Source: Streptomyces sp. XY006 (lineage in GTDB: Bacteria; Actinomycetota; Actinomycetes; Streptomycetales; Streptomycetaceae). From it: 64,000 nucleotides of DNA. The position numbers and the translations under genes were made by a program. Shown here one piece after another: positions 1 through 8,647 of this stretch. Position 1 is the first letter of the stretch. Each line of letters begins with the position of its first letter. The notes under the pieces are model-generated. The model did no database searches and was not told the origin of the DNA. It saw only the letters and a program-made list of their open reading frames with translations. The stretch covers positions 62,001 to 126,000 of the forward strand of contig NZ_NOKT01000009.1 in the NCBI RefSeq assembly GCF_002237655.1, in the 5' to 3' direction.

Positions 1-974
1 TCCACGCGGCGGCCGACACCGAGTACGACTGGGAGTTCTACGGCGGCCTCGTCGGCGCCTACTTCCACTCGCACCCGGCCATCCAGAAGGCCACCGTCCG
101 CGTCGAGGACCACGACCACCCGTCCACCGCGCACCTGGGCGACGCCTGGGAGCGCACCGACGAGTGGTACAACTACCGCACCAACCCGCGCGAGCAGGCC
201 AAGGTCCTCGCCACCCTGGACGAGACCACCTACCAGGGCGGCACCATGAAGGGCGACCACCCGATCGCCTGGTGCCAGAGCTACGGCGGCGGCCGCTCCT
301 TCTACACCGGCGGCGGCCACACCAAGGAGTCCTACGCCGACGAGGCCTTCCGCGCCCACCTGCTCGGCGGCCTGCAGTACGCCACCGGCCAGGTGAAGGC
401 GGACTGCAAGCCGGGCAAGGAATACCGGAAGATCTTCAACGGCCAGACCCTGGACGGCTGGAAGCAGGCCGGCCCCGGCAAGTTCGTCGTCAAGGACGGC
501 GTGATGGAGTCCGAGGGCGGCATGGGTCTGCTCTGGTACCAGGCCAAGGAGCTGAAGTCGTACTCCCTCAAGCTCGACTGGAAGATGCAGGGCGACGACA
601 ACTCCGGGATCTTCGTGGGCTTCCCGGCCTCCGACGACCCCTGGTCCGCGGTGAACAAGGGCTACGAGATCCAGATCGACGCCACGGACGCACCCGACCG
701 CACCACGGGCTCGGTCTACTCCTTCAAGTCGGCCAACATCAAGGCCCGTGACCAGGTTCTGCGGCCGCCCGGCCAGTGGAACTCCTACGAGATCAAGGTC
801 CAGGGCGAACGCCTCCAGGTGTTCCTCAACGGAGTCAAGATCAACGACTTCACCAACAAGGACCCCGAGCGGAGCCTGACCGACGGCTACATCGGCCTGC
901 AGAACCACGGCGCCGACGACCAGGTCTCCTTCCGCAACATCCAGCTCAAGGAACTGCCCGTCCAGGGCCAGTGA
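1..974 (+). CDS. ThuA domain / DUF1080 (3-keto-glycoside hydrolase-like) protein, 5' truncated
   Basis: The reading frame is open from base 3 and ends at TGA 972-974; the start lies before the window. The visible first ~130 codons look like the end of a ThuA (trehalose utilisation) domain, with the motif HPIAWCQSYGGGRSFYTGGGH typical of that fold's C-terminal part. A DUF1080 domain follows, from about YRKIFNGQTLDGW to the end; this is a beta-sandwich of the concanavalin-like class found in 3-keto-disaccharide hydrolases. Such fusions are usually exported and act on carbohydrates. The substrate cannot be told here. A strong hairpin directly follows the stop, so the gene probably ends its own transcript before the ebo-type operon. 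Confidence 0.85.
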   Translation, partial: HAAADTEYDWEFYGGLVGAYFHSHPAIQKATVRVEDHDHPSTAHLGDAWERTDEWYNYRTNPREQAKVLATLDETTYQGGTMKGDHPIAWCQSYGGGRSFYTGGGHTKESYADEAFRAHLLGGLQYATGQVKADCKPGKEYRKIFNGQTLDGWKQAGPGKFVVKDGVMESEGGMGLLWYQAKELKSYSLKLDWKMQGDDNSGIFVGFPASDDPWSAVNKGYEIQIDATDAPDRTTGSVYSFKSANIKARDQVLRPPGQWNSYEIKVQGERLQVFLNGVKINDFTNKDPERSLTDGYIGLQNHGADDQVSFRNIQLKELPVQGQ

Positions 975-978
975 ACGG

Positions 979-1012
979 CGGCGGGCGGGGGACGCCGGAC
1001 CCCCGCCCGCCG
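979..1012 (+). terminator. GC-rich hairpin terminator after the ThuA/DUF1080 gene
   Basis: Perfect 13-bp stem (CGGCGGGCGGGGG with CCCCCGCCCGCCG) around an 8-nt loop, starting 4 bases after the stop. There is no T-run, as is common in Streptomyces. Only 44 bases separate it from the next start. Confidence 0.7.
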
Positions 1013-1056
1013 TCTCCCCCCTCCCCCCGGGTTCGCGCACGACCAGGAGGCTGCCC

Positions 1057-2241
1057 ATGTCCGCGTTCCTTCCCCGACCCCGCGTGGGCGTGTGGCTGAT
1101 CGGAGCCCGAGGCTCCGTCGCCACCACCGTCGTCACGGGGTGTGCCGCCGTCACCGCGGGACTGCACCCGCCCACCGGCATGGTGACCGAGACCCCCGCC
1201 TTCACCGACAGCGGCCTTCCCGCCCTGTCCGACCTCGTCTTCGGCGGCCACGACACCCTCGACTGCCCCCTGCCCAAACGCGCCGAGACCCTGACCGCCG
1301 GCGGCGTCCTGCCCCCCGGCGTCGCGACCGCCGTCGCCGCCGAACTCGCCGCCGCCGACCGGGAGATCCGCCCCGGCGGCCCCACGCCCGGGGACACCCG
1401 CGGCGAGGCCGACCTGATCACGGCCTTCGCCGACGACATCCGCGACTTCACGCGCCGCCACGCGCTCGAACGGACCGTGGTGGTGAACGTCGCCTCCACC
1501 GAACCCGCCTCGCACGGCCCGGGCGCCCCCCTGCCGGCCAGCACCCTGTACGCCCTGGCGGCCCTGCGCGCGGGCTGCCCCTACGTCAACTTCACCCCCT
1601 CCGAGGGCATGCATCACCCCGTCGCCGCGCGCGAGGCCGAACACAGCGGACTGCCCTACGCCGGCCGCGACGGCAAGACCGGACAGACCCTGCTGCGGGC
1701 CGTGCTGGGCCCGATGTTCGCCCAGCGGGCCCTGCACGTGCGGGCCTGGTCCGGCACGAACCTGCTCGGCGGCGGAGACGGCGCCGCCCTCGCCGACCCG
1801 GCGGCCGCCGCGGCGAAGAACGCCGGCAAGGAACGCGTCCTCGCCGACACCCTCGGCAACGTGCCCGAGGGCGAGGTGCACATCGACGACGTCCCCGCCC
1901 TCGGCGACTGGAAGACCGCCTGGGACCACATCGCCTTCGACGGCTTCCTCGGCACCCGCATGGTCCTGCAGACCATCTGGCAGGGCTGCGACTCGGCGCT
2001 CGCCGCCCCCCTGGTGCTCGACCTCGCCCGCCTCACCGCCCGCGCCCACGAAACGGGCCTGTCCGGCCCGCTCGCCCCCCTCGGGTTCTACTTCAAGGAC
2101 CCGGTGGGTGACGGCCCCGCCGGCCTGTCCGAACAGTACGAGCAACTGGTCCGGTTCGGGCGGGGGTTGGGGCGGATCGGGGCAGGGGGCGGTGACGCGC
2201 GGCCGGAGCAGCGGGCCGACGCATCGGGGGAAGCGCTGTGA
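1057..2241 (+). CDS. Inositol-3-phosphate synthase family protein (first gene of ebo-type operon)
   Basis: 394 aa; ATG start preceded by AGGAGG. An N-terminal Rossmann segment (VGVWLIGARGSVATT, residues 10-24) binds NAD. Later blocks such as KTGQTLLRAVLGPMF and WSGTNLLGGGDGAALADP match the substrate-binding region of myo-inositol-1-phosphate synthases, which convert glucose 6-phosphate to inositol 3-phosphate. It opens a run of start/stop-coupled genes and overlaps the UbiA gene by 4 bp. In classical cyanobacterial ebo operons a 3-dehydroquinate-synthase-like EboD is present; here a different sugar-phosphate cyclase is found, so it may make the cyclitol handled by the pathway. Family call firm; actual product unproven. 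Confidence 0.85.
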   Translation: MSAFLPRPRVGVWLIGARGSVATTVVTGCAAVTAGLHPPTGMVTETPAFTDSGLPALSDLVFGGHDTLDCPLPKRAETLTAGGVLPPGVATAVAAELAAADREIRPGGPTPGDTRGEADLITAFADDIRDFTRRHALERTVVVNVASTEPASHGPGAPLPASTLYALAALRAGCPYVNFTPSEGMHHPVAAREAEHSGLPYAGRDGKTGQTLLRAVLGPMFAQRALHVRAWSGTNLLGGGDGAALADPAAAAAKNAGKERVLADTLGNVPEGEVHIDDVPALGDWKTAWDHIAFDGFLGTRMVLQTIWQGCDSALAAPLVLDLARLTARAHETGLSGPLAPLGFYFKDPVGDGPAGLSEQYEQLVRFGRGLGRIGAGGGDARPEQRADASGEAL

Positions 2242-3284
2242 CGCTGCGCGACCGCTCGTGCGACACGTCCCTGGCCGACGCGTCCGGCACCGGGCATGTC
2301 CCGGCCCTCCGCACCCCCACCGGCCGCCGCTCGCGCAACCGCTGGGGCGGCAGGCGCGCCTGGGCCGAGCTCCTGCGGCTGCCCGCCCTGTTCAGCGTCC
2401 CCGGCGACGCCCTGGCCGGCACGGCCGCGGCCGGGGCGCGGCCCGGCGCCCGGACCCTGCTCGCCATCGGTTCCTCCCTCTGCCTCTACGAGGCCGGCAT
2501 GGCCCTCAACGACTGGGCGGACCGCGACATCGACGCCGTCGAACGCCCGCACCGCCCCCTGCCCTCCGGCCGCATCCGGCCGTCCGCCGCACTCACGGCC
2601 GCCTGCGCGTTCACCGCCGCCGGACTGGCCCTGGCCGCCCGCGCCGGACGACCGGCCCTCACCGTGGCCGTACCCCTGGCCGCCACCGTCTGGGCGTACG
2701 ACCTCGGCCTGAAGCACACCCCGGCCGGACCGGTGGCCATGGGGGCCGCACGGGGCCTGGACCTGCTCCTGGGAGCCGCGGCCACCACAGGCCGCACCGG
2801 CCCGGCCCTGCCCTCCGCCGCCCTCCTCGGCACCCACACCGTCGCCGTGACCACGGTCTCCCGCCACGAGGCCCAGGGCGGCGCACCCCTGGCCCCGCTC
2901 GCGGCCCTCGCGACGACCGCCCTGCTGACCCGCCTGGTGACGCACCGGTCCGCCGGCCCGGTGACCGGCCGCCCACCGGCCACCGCCCACGGACGGACCG
3001 GCCTCCGCCCCGTCCGGGACCACGCCGGTCGCCCGTCCCCGGCGACCCTGCTCACCACCGCGTGCGCGGCCGCCTACGCCGCGACCACCGCCCGCCCCTA
3101 CGTCCACGCCGCCCTGAACCCGTCACCTCCCCTCACCCAACGCGCCGTCGGCGCCGGCATCCGCGCCACGATCCCCCTCCAGGCCGCTCTCACCGCGCGC
3201 GCCCGGGGCACGGCAGGGGCACTCCTCATCGCCGCCCTCGCCCCACTGGGAGCGAAGTTCGCGAGGAAGGTGAGCGTCACATGA
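2238..3284 (+). CDS. eboC: UbiA-family prenyltransferase-like membrane protein (EboC-like, SCO3242 type)
   Basis: 348 aa; GTG start overlaps the previous stop (GTGA). It carries the Asp-rich UbiA motif NDWADRDIDAVERPHRPLPSG at about residues 91-111, with repeated Ala/Leu-rich membrane segments around it. UbiA enzymes transfer isoprenoid chains to an acceptor inside the membrane; EboC proteins are the ebo-cluster branch. The second Asp-rich motif is weak (YDLGLKHTPAG, about residue 155), as in several SCO3242-like proteins. With the cyclitol synthase before it and isomerases after it, it could prenylate or bind a polyol product. That role is inference. Confidence 0.8.
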   Translation: MTLRDRSCDTSLADASGTGHVPALRTPTGRRSRNRWGGRRAWAELLRLPALFSVPGDALAGTAAAGARPGARTLLAIGSSLCLYEAGMALNDWADRDIDAVERPHRPLPSGRIRPSAALTAACAFTAAGLALAARAGRPALTVAVPLAATVWAYDLGLKHTPAGPVAMGAARGLDLLLGAAATTGRTGPALPSAALLGTHTVAVTTVSRHEAQGGAPLAPLAALATTALLTRLVTHRSAGPVTGRPPATAHGRTGLRPVRDHAGRPSPATLLTTACAAAYAATTARPYVHAALNPSPPLTQRAVGAGIRATIPLQAALTARARGTAGALLIAALAPLGAKFARKVSVT

Positions 3285-4255
3285 GCGCACAGAACCCTGT
3301 CCCCGGTGCCCTCCCCGCCCTCCGCTTCGGCTACGGCACCAATGGTCTCGCCGACCTCCGCCTCGACGACGCCCTCTCCCTTCTCGCCGACCTCGGCTAC
3401 TCCGGCGTCGGGCTGACCCTCGACCACATGCACCTCGACCCGCTCGCCCCCGACCTCGCCGCCCGGACCCGCCGCGTCGCGCAGCGGCTGGACGCGCTGG
3501 GCCTGGGCGTCACCGTGGAGACAGGGGCCCGCTATGTGCTCGACCCGCGCCGCAAGCACGGTCCGTCCCTGCTCGACCCGGACCCCGACGACCGGGCCCG
3601 CCGCATCGACCTCCTCGTCCGGGCCGTCCGGGTCGCCGCCGACCTCGGCGCCCACGCCGTGCACTGCTTCAGCGGCATCCTCCCGCAGGGCACCGACTCC
3701 GGCACCGCCTGGAAACGCCTCACCGAGGCCCTCACTCCCGTCCTGGACGCCGCCGCCACCGCCGGCGTCCCGCTCGCCGTCGAGTCCGAGCCCGGCCACC
3801 TCCTCTCCACCCTCGCCGACTTCCACCACCTGCGCCGCGCCCTCGGCGACCCCGAGCCGCTCGGCCTCACCCTGGACATCGGCCACTGCCAGTGCCTCGA
3901 ACCCCTGCCTCCGGCCGACTGCGTCCGGGAGGCCGCCCCCTGGCTGCGGCACGTGCAGATCGAGGACATGCGGCGCGGCTTCCACGAGCACCTCCCCTTC
4001 GGGGACGGGGAGATCGACTTCCCGCCGGTCCTGGCGGCCCTCGCCGCCACCGGCTACCAGGGCCTGACCGTCGTCGAACTGCCCCGCCACTCGCACGCGG
4101 GTCCGCACTTCGCCGCCCGCTCCCTGCCCTTCCTCCGCCACGCCGAGCGGGCCGCGGCTGCCGCCGCGCCGCCGTCTCCCGCTCCGGCCCTCCAGCAGGC
4201 CGCGCCACCCCACGGCGCTCCCTCCACCACCCCTGAAGGGAGCAGCACCCCATGA
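3281..4255 (+). CDS. Sugar phosphate isomerase/epimerase family TIM barrel
   Basis: 324 aa; ATG overlaps the UbiA stop (ATGA), with GAGGAAGG just upstream. It has the xylose-isomerase-like TIM-barrel pattern: FGYGTNGL at the start, AVESEPGHLL, LTLDIGHCQC and HVQIEDMRRGFHEHLPFGDGEIDF near the end, which supply the Glu/Asp/His metal ligands. Family members isomerise or epimerise small sugars, polyols or keto acids. It is the third gene of the coupled operon and overlaps the EboA gene by 4 bp. The substrate is unknown; an inositol or ketose derivative is plausible from context. Confidence 0.8.
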   Translation: MSAQNPVPGALPALRFGYGTNGLADLRLDDALSLLADLGYSGVGLTLDHMHLDPLAPDLAARTRRVAQRLDALGLGVTVETGARYVLDPRRKHGPSLLDPDPDDRARRIDLLVRAVRVAADLGAHAVHCFSGILPQGTDSGTAWKRLTEALTPVLDAAATAGVPLAVESEPGHLLSTLADFHHLRRALGDPEPLGLTLDIGHCQCLEPLPPADCVREAAPWLRHVQIEDMRRGFHEHLPFGDGEIDFPPVLAALAATGYQGLTVVELPRHSHAGPHFAARSLPFLRHAERAAAAAAPPSPAPALQQAAPPHGAPSTTPEGSSTP

Positions 4256-5073
4256 CCCACCCCCACGCCACACCCACGGCGAGCACCGGCAGCACCCCGA
4301 ACACCCGCGACACCGAAGCCCAGCCCGAGGTGTCCACGCCCGGCTCACCCACGCCTGACTCACCCACCCCTGACTCACCCACGCCTGACTCACCCACGTC
4401 AGACACGGTCCTCACCGGCCTCCCCACCCTCCCGTCGCTCACCGACCTCCGCCGCCGGCTGACCACCGACCTGGACCAGGCCGCCCGCACCTGGCTGGAG
4501 CACGCCCTGGACGAGGCCGCCGCGCACCCGGGCATCCACGGGCCCATCTCCGCGTGGGAGCTGCGTCTGGCCGAGGCAGGCCGCCGCTGCGGGGCCGCGC
4601 ACGCCGACGCCGCACGCGTCCTCATCCTGCACGCGGCCCGGGCCGGCGCCGACGCCCTGAGCCGCGTGTACTTCCAGGGCACCGCCGACGAGCGCCGCGC
4701 CGTCCTGCACGCCCTGCCCCACCTCGTGTCCGGCCCCGCCGCCCTGCCGCTCGTCGAGGACGCCCTGCGCACCAACGACACCCGGCTCCTCGGCGCCGCC
4801 GTCGGCCCGTACGCCGCCCGGCACCTGGACGCCCACTCCTGGCGGCACGCCGTGCTCAAGTGCCTGTTCACCGGCGTCCCCGTCGACCACGTGGCGGACC
4901 TGCCCCGGCGGGCCCGTGGCGACGGCGAACTCGCCCGCATGCTGGGCGACTACGCGGCCGAGCGCACGGCCGCCGGCCGCCCCGTCCCCGAGGACCTGTA
5001 CCGCGTCCTGGACCTGACCGAGTCCGCGCCCCCCGCCCCGGGCCCGGACCACCCCCACGGCAAGGAGTCCTGA
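4252..5073 (+). CDS. eboA: EboA domain-containing protein
   Basis: 273 aa; ATG overlaps the previous stop. A low-complexity N-terminus with PTPDS repeats (about residues 28-51) precedes an alpha-helical, Ala/Leu/Arg-rich domain with HEAT-like character: GRRCGAAHADAARVLILHAARAGADALSRV, ALPHLV and LKCLFTGVPVDHVADLPRRARGD. The last two phrases match the EboA family of the ebo metabolite-traffic operon, whose biochemical role is unknown. It lies between the isomerase and the TatD-like EboB, as expected for that operon. Family call rests on remembered sequence features and context. Confidence 0.75.
   Translation: MTHPHATPTASTGSTPNTRDTEAQPEVSTPGSPTPDSPTPDSPTPDSPTSDTVLTGLPTLPSLTDLRRRLTTDLDQAARTWLEHALDEAAAHPGIHGPISAWELRLAEAGRRCGAAHADAARVLILHAARAGADALSRVYFQGTADERRAVLHALPHLVSGPAALPLVEDALRTNDTRLLGAAVGPYAARHLDAHSWRHAVLKCLFTGVPVDHVADLPRRARGDGELARMLGDYAAERTAAGRPVPEDLYRVLDLTESAPPAPGPDHPHGKES
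4333..4404 (+). repeat. 15-bp in-frame tandem repeat in eboA
   Basis: About five copies of a 15-base unit close to CCCACGCCTGACTCA, each encoding Pro-Thr-Pro-Asp-Ser. The third and fifth copies are nearly identical, the first and last degenerate. It forms a disordered linker before the EboA domain and should be variable between strains. Confidence 0.85.
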
Positions 5074-5984
5074 TGCGCATCTTCGACCCCCACATCCACA
5101 TGACCTCCCGGACCACCGACGACTACGAGGCCATGTACGCCGCAGGCGTCCGCGCCGTCGTCGAGCCCGCCTTCTGGCTCGGCCAGCCCCGCACCTCGCC
5201 CGCCTCCTTCCGCGACTACTTCGACGCCCTCCTCGGCTGGGAGCCCTTCCGGGCCGCCCAGTACGGCATCGCCCACCACTGCACGATCGCCCTCAACCCC
5301 AAGGAGGCGAACGACCCGCGCTGTGTGCCCGTCCTCGACGAACTGCCCCGGTATCTCGTCAAGGACAACGTCGTCGCCGTGGGGGAGATCGGCTACGACT
5401 CGATGACCCCCGCCGAGGACACCGCCCTCGCCGCACAGCTGCAGCTCGCCGCCGACCACGGGCTGCCCGCCCTCGTGCACACCCCGCACCGCGACAAGCT
5501 CGCCGGACTGCGCCGCACCCTCGACGTCGTCCGCGAGTCCGCCCTGCCCGCGGAACGCGTCCTGGTCGACCACCTCAACGAGACCACCGTCAAGGAAGCC
5601 AAGGACAGCGGCTGCTGGCTGGGCTTCTCCGTCTATCCCGACACCAAGATGGACGAGGAGCGGATGGTCGCGATCCTGCGCGCCTACGGTCCCGAACAGG
5701 TCCTGGTCAACTCCGCCGCCGACTGGGGAAAGAGCGACCCGCTCAAGACCCGCAAGGTGGCCGACCTGATGCTCGCCGAGGGCTTCGACGAGGACACCGT
5801 CGACCGGGTGCTGTGGCGCAACCCCGTCGCCTTCTACGGACTCAGCGGCCGCCTGAACCTCGACGTCACCGGCACCGAGGCCACTCACGAGGGCAACTCC
5901 ATCCTCCGCGGCGCCCCGAAGGACCCGCACGAGCCGGACCCCGGGTCCGCGGACCCGGCACGTGTCCCCGCAGCGGAGGCGTGA
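5073..5984 (+). CDS. eboB: TatD-family metal-dependent hydrolase (EboB-like)
   Basis: 303 aa; the ATG shares its first base with the eboA stop (TGATG) and is preceded by AAGGAG. An amidohydrolase-type barrel is visible: FDPHIHM with H7 and H9 as metal ligands, VGEIGYDS, LVHTPHRDK, VLVDHLNE and a late VNSAADWG carrying the conserved Asp. TatD proteins are metal-dependent hydrolases; in ebo operons this branch is called EboB. It is followed three bases later by eboE. The natural substrate in ebo systems is not known. Confidence 0.83.
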   Translation: MRIFDPHIHMTSRTTDDYEAMYAAGVRAVVEPAFWLGQPRTSPASFRDYFDALLGWEPFRAAQYGIAHHCTIALNPKEANDPRCVPVLDELPRYLVKDNVVAVGEIGYDSMTPAEDTALAAQLQLAADHGLPALVHTPHRDKLAGLRRTLDVVRESALPAERVLVDHLNETTVKEAKDSGCWLGFSVYPDTKMDEERMVAILRAYGPEQVLVNSAADWGKSDPLKTRKVADLMLAEGFDEDTVDRVLWRNPVAFYGLSGRLNLDVTGTEATHEGNSILRGAPKDPHEPDPGSADPARVPAAEA

Positions 5985-5987
5985 GCC

Positions 5988-7157
5988 ATGCGCTTCCGCC
6001 ACCCCGACGGCACCACCGTCCACCTCGCCTACTGCACCAACGTCCACCCCGCCGAGACCCTTGACGGTGTGATCGCCCAGCTCCGCGACCACTGCGAACC
6101 CGTCCGCCGCCGCCTCGGCCGCGACCGTCTCGGCATCGGGCTGTGGCTCGCCAAGGACGCCGCCCACGCCCTCGTCACCGACCCGTCGGCCCTGCGCGGC
6201 CTGCGCACCGAGCTCGACCGGCGCGGCCTGGAGGTCGTCACCCTCAACGGCTTCCCCTATGAGGGCTTCGGCGCCGAGGAGGTCAAGTACCGCGTCTACA
6301 AGCCGGACTGGGCCGATCCGGAGCGCCTCGACCACACCACCGCCCTGGCCCGCGTCCTCGCCGGCCTCCTCCCCGACGACGTCACCGAGGGCACCATCTC
6401 CACCCTGCCCCTGGCCTGGCGCACCGTGTACGACGACGGCCGCGCGGAGGCCGCCCGGGCAGCCCTGCGCACCCTCGCCGAGCGGCTCGATGCCATCGAG
6501 GAACTGACCGGACGCTCCCTCCGCGTCGGTCTGGAGCCGGAACCCGGCTGCGTCGTCGAGACCACCCGCGACGCCATCGCCCCGCTCACCGCGATCGGCC
6601 GCGACCGCATCGGCATCTGCGTGGACACCTGCCACCTCGCCACCTCCTTCGAGGACCCGGACACCGCCCTGGACGCCCTCGCCGCAGCCCGCGTCCCCGT
6701 CGTCAAATCCCAGCTCTCCGCCGCCCTGCACGCCGAACACCCCCATCTGCCTGAGGTCCGCGAGGCTCTCGCCGCCTTCGCCGAACCCCGCTTCCTGCAC
6801 CAGACCCGTACCGCCACCGCCGCCGGGCTGCGCGGCACCGACGATCTCGACGAGGCCCTCGCCGGCCACGCCCTGCCGGACGCCGCACCCTGGCGCGCCC
6901 ACTTCCACGTCCCCCTGCACGCGGCCCCCGCCGCGCCCCTCACCTCCACCCTCCCGGTCCTGAAGACCGCACTGACCCGGCTCGTCGGCGGCCCGGCCCC
7001 GCTCACCCGCCACCTGGAGGTCGAGACCTACACCTGGCAGGCCCTCCCGCCCGAGCTGCGTCCCAAGGGCCGGACCCAGCTCGCCGAGGGCATCGCCGCC
7101 GAACTCACCCTCGCCCGCGACCTGCTGACCGACCTCGGCCTGAAGGAGCTGCCATGA
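5988..7157 (+). CDS. eboE: EboE, metabolite traffic TIM-barrel protein
   Basis: 389 aa; ATG starts 3 bases after the eboB stop. Xylose-isomerase-like barrel features: YCTNVHPAETLDGVIAQL at the N-terminus, GIGLWLAKDAAHAL, VVTLNGFPYEGFGAEEVKYRVYKPDW, LRVGLEPEPGC, and ICVDTCHLATSFEDP with likely metal ligands. These match the EboE branch. In Nostoc the ebo cluster is needed to move the scytonemin monomer to the periplasm; the chemistry of EboE itself is unresolved. It overlaps the following phosphatase gene by 4 bp, so the seven genes from 1057 to 8566 are probably one transcript. Confidence 0.83.
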   Translation: MRFRHPDGTTVHLAYCTNVHPAETLDGVIAQLRDHCEPVRRRLGRDRLGIGLWLAKDAAHALVTDPSALRGLRTELDRRGLEVVTLNGFPYEGFGAEEVKYRVYKPDWADPERLDHTTALARVLAGLLPDDVTEGTISTLPLAWRTVYDDGRAEAARAALRTLAERLDAIEELTGRSLRVGLEPEPGCVVETTRDAIAPLTAIGRDRIGICVDTCHLATSFEDPDTALDALAAARVPVVKSQLSAALHAEHPHLPEVREALAAFAEPRFLHQTRTATAAGLRGTDDLDEALAGHALPDAAPWRAHFHVPLHAAPAAPLTSTLPVLKTALTRLVGGPAPLTRHLEVETYTWQALPPELRPKGRTQLAEGIAAELTLARDLLTDLGLKELP

Positions 7158-8566
7158 GCATCCCCGAGCAGCCGGCCCCGGCCGGTACGGACCGCCCCAC
7201 CCCGCTTCTCGTCCTGGACGTCGTCGGCCTCACCCCCCGTCTCCTCGACCACATGCCCCACCTCAAGGCGCTCGGCCGCTCCGGCTCCGTCGCCCCGCTG
7301 GGCACTGTCCTGCCCGCCGTCACCTGTGCCGCCCAGTCCACGTTCCTGACCGGCACCATGCCCTCCGAGCACGGCATCGTCGGCAACGGCTGGTACTTCC
7401 GCGAACTCGGCGACGTCCTGCTGTGGCGCCAGCACAACGGGCTCGTGGCCGGCGACAAGCTCTGGGACGCCGCCCGCCGCGCCCACCCCGGCTACACCGT
7501 CGCCAACATCTGCTGGTGGTACGCCATGGGCGCCGACACCGACATCACCGTCACCCCCCGTCCGGTCTACTACGCCGACGGCCGCAAGGAACCCGACTGC
7601 TACACCCGGCCGCCCGCGCTCCACGACGAACTGACCGAGAAACTCGGCACCTTCCCCCTGTTCCACTTCTGGGGCCCCGGAGCGGACCTCGTCTCCAGCC
7701 GGTGGATCATCGACGCGACCCGCCACATCATCCGCACCCGTCACCCCGACCTGACGCTCTGCTACCTCCCTCATCTCGATTACGACCTGCAGCGCTTCGG
7801 CCCCGACGACCCCCGCTCCCTGAAGGCGGCCGCCGATCTCGACGCCGCCCTGGTCCCACTCCTGGACGAGGCCCGGGCCGAGGGCCGCACGGTCGTCGCG
7901 CTGTCCGAGTACGGCATCACCCGCGTGAACCGGCCCGTCGACATCAACCGCGCCCTGCGCCGCGCCGGCCTGCTGGAAGTGCACACCCAGGACGGCATGG
8001 AGTACCTCGACCCGATGACCTCCCGGGCCTTCGCCGTCGCCGACCACCAGATCGCCCATGTCTACGTGCGCCGCCCCGAGGACCTCGACGCCACGCGCGC
8101 CGCCCTCGACGGCCTGCCCGGCATCGAGCAACTCCTCGACGACGAGGGCAAGAAGGCCCACCACCTCGACCATCCGCGCGCGGGCGAACTCGTCGCCGTG
8201 GCGGAACCGGACGCCTGGTTCACGTACTACTACTGGCTCGACGACGCCCGCGCACCCGACTTCGCGCAGCTCGTCGAGATCCACCGCAAACCCGGCTACG
8301 ACCCGGTCGAGCTCTTCATGGATCCCCTCGACCCCTACGTCAAGGTCAAGGCGGCCACCGCGCTGGCACGCAAGAAACTCGGCATGCGCTACCGCATGGC
8401 GGTGGTGCCCCTGGATCCCTCACCTATTCGCGGCAGCCACGGCCGCCTTCCGCAGAGCGACGACGACGGTCCGCTCCTCATCTGCTCCACCCCCCGCGCT
8501 GTCGGCGACCGCGTCGCGGCCACCGATGTGAAGTCACTGCTGCTCCGACTCGCCGGTCTCGGCTGA
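7154..8566 (+). CDS. Alkaline phosphatase superfamily / nucleotide pyrophosphatase-phosphodiesterase (EboF-like)
   Basis: 470 aa; ATG overlaps the eboE stop. The N-terminus has LVLDVVGL (metal Asp), then the nucleophile region AAQSTFLTGTMPSEHGIVGNGWYFRE typical of type I phosphodiesterase/nucleotide pyrophosphatases, and later CYLPHLDYDLQRFG, SEYGIT and VADHQIAHVYV supplying the other metal ligands. There is no signal peptide, so the enzyme should be cytoplasmic. It is the last gene of the coupled ebo-type run and corresponds in position and family to EboF-like proteins. It may hydrolyse a phosphodiester or phosphate ester of the pathway product. Confidence 0.82.
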   Translation: MSIPEQPAPAGTDRPTPLLVLDVVGLTPRLLDHMPHLKALGRSGSVAPLGTVLPAVTCAAQSTFLTGTMPSEHGIVGNGWYFRELGDVLLWRQHNGLVAGDKLWDAARRAHPGYTVANICWWYAMGADTDITVTPRPVYYADGRKEPDCYTRPPALHDELTEKLGTFPLFHFWGPGADLVSSRWIIDATRHIIRTRHPDLTLCYLPHLDYDLQRFGPDDPRSLKAAADLDAALVPLLDEARAEGRTVVALSEYGITRVNRPVDINRALRRAGLLEVHTQDGMEYLDPMTSRAFAVADHQIAHVYVRRPEDLDATRAALDGLPGIEQLLDDEGKKAHHLDHPRAGELVAVAEPDAWFTYYYWLDDARAPDFAQLVEIHRKPGYDPVELFMDPLDPYVKVKAATALARKKLGMRYRMAVVPLDPSPIRGSHGRLPQSDDDGPLLICSTPRAVGDRVAATDVKSLLLRLAGLG

Positions 8567-8647
8567 GGCCGTAGCCCTCAGTCCCGACTGGTCACAAGTG
8601 AAGCACTCACCACTGACAACGCCCCGCGATCACGAGGAGTTCCCCGC

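Noticed and set aside
946..2145. Long antisense open frame over the inositol-phosphate synthase gene
   Set aside because: Its translation is low-complexity Gly/Arg/Ala/Glu typical of shadows in GC-rich DNA, with no domain and no start signal, while the opposite strand has a clear enzyme.
8590..8625. Possible operator AGTGAAGCACT upstream of the Tat-exported isomerase
   Set aside because: Arms of only 4 bp and no second copy; expected by chance.
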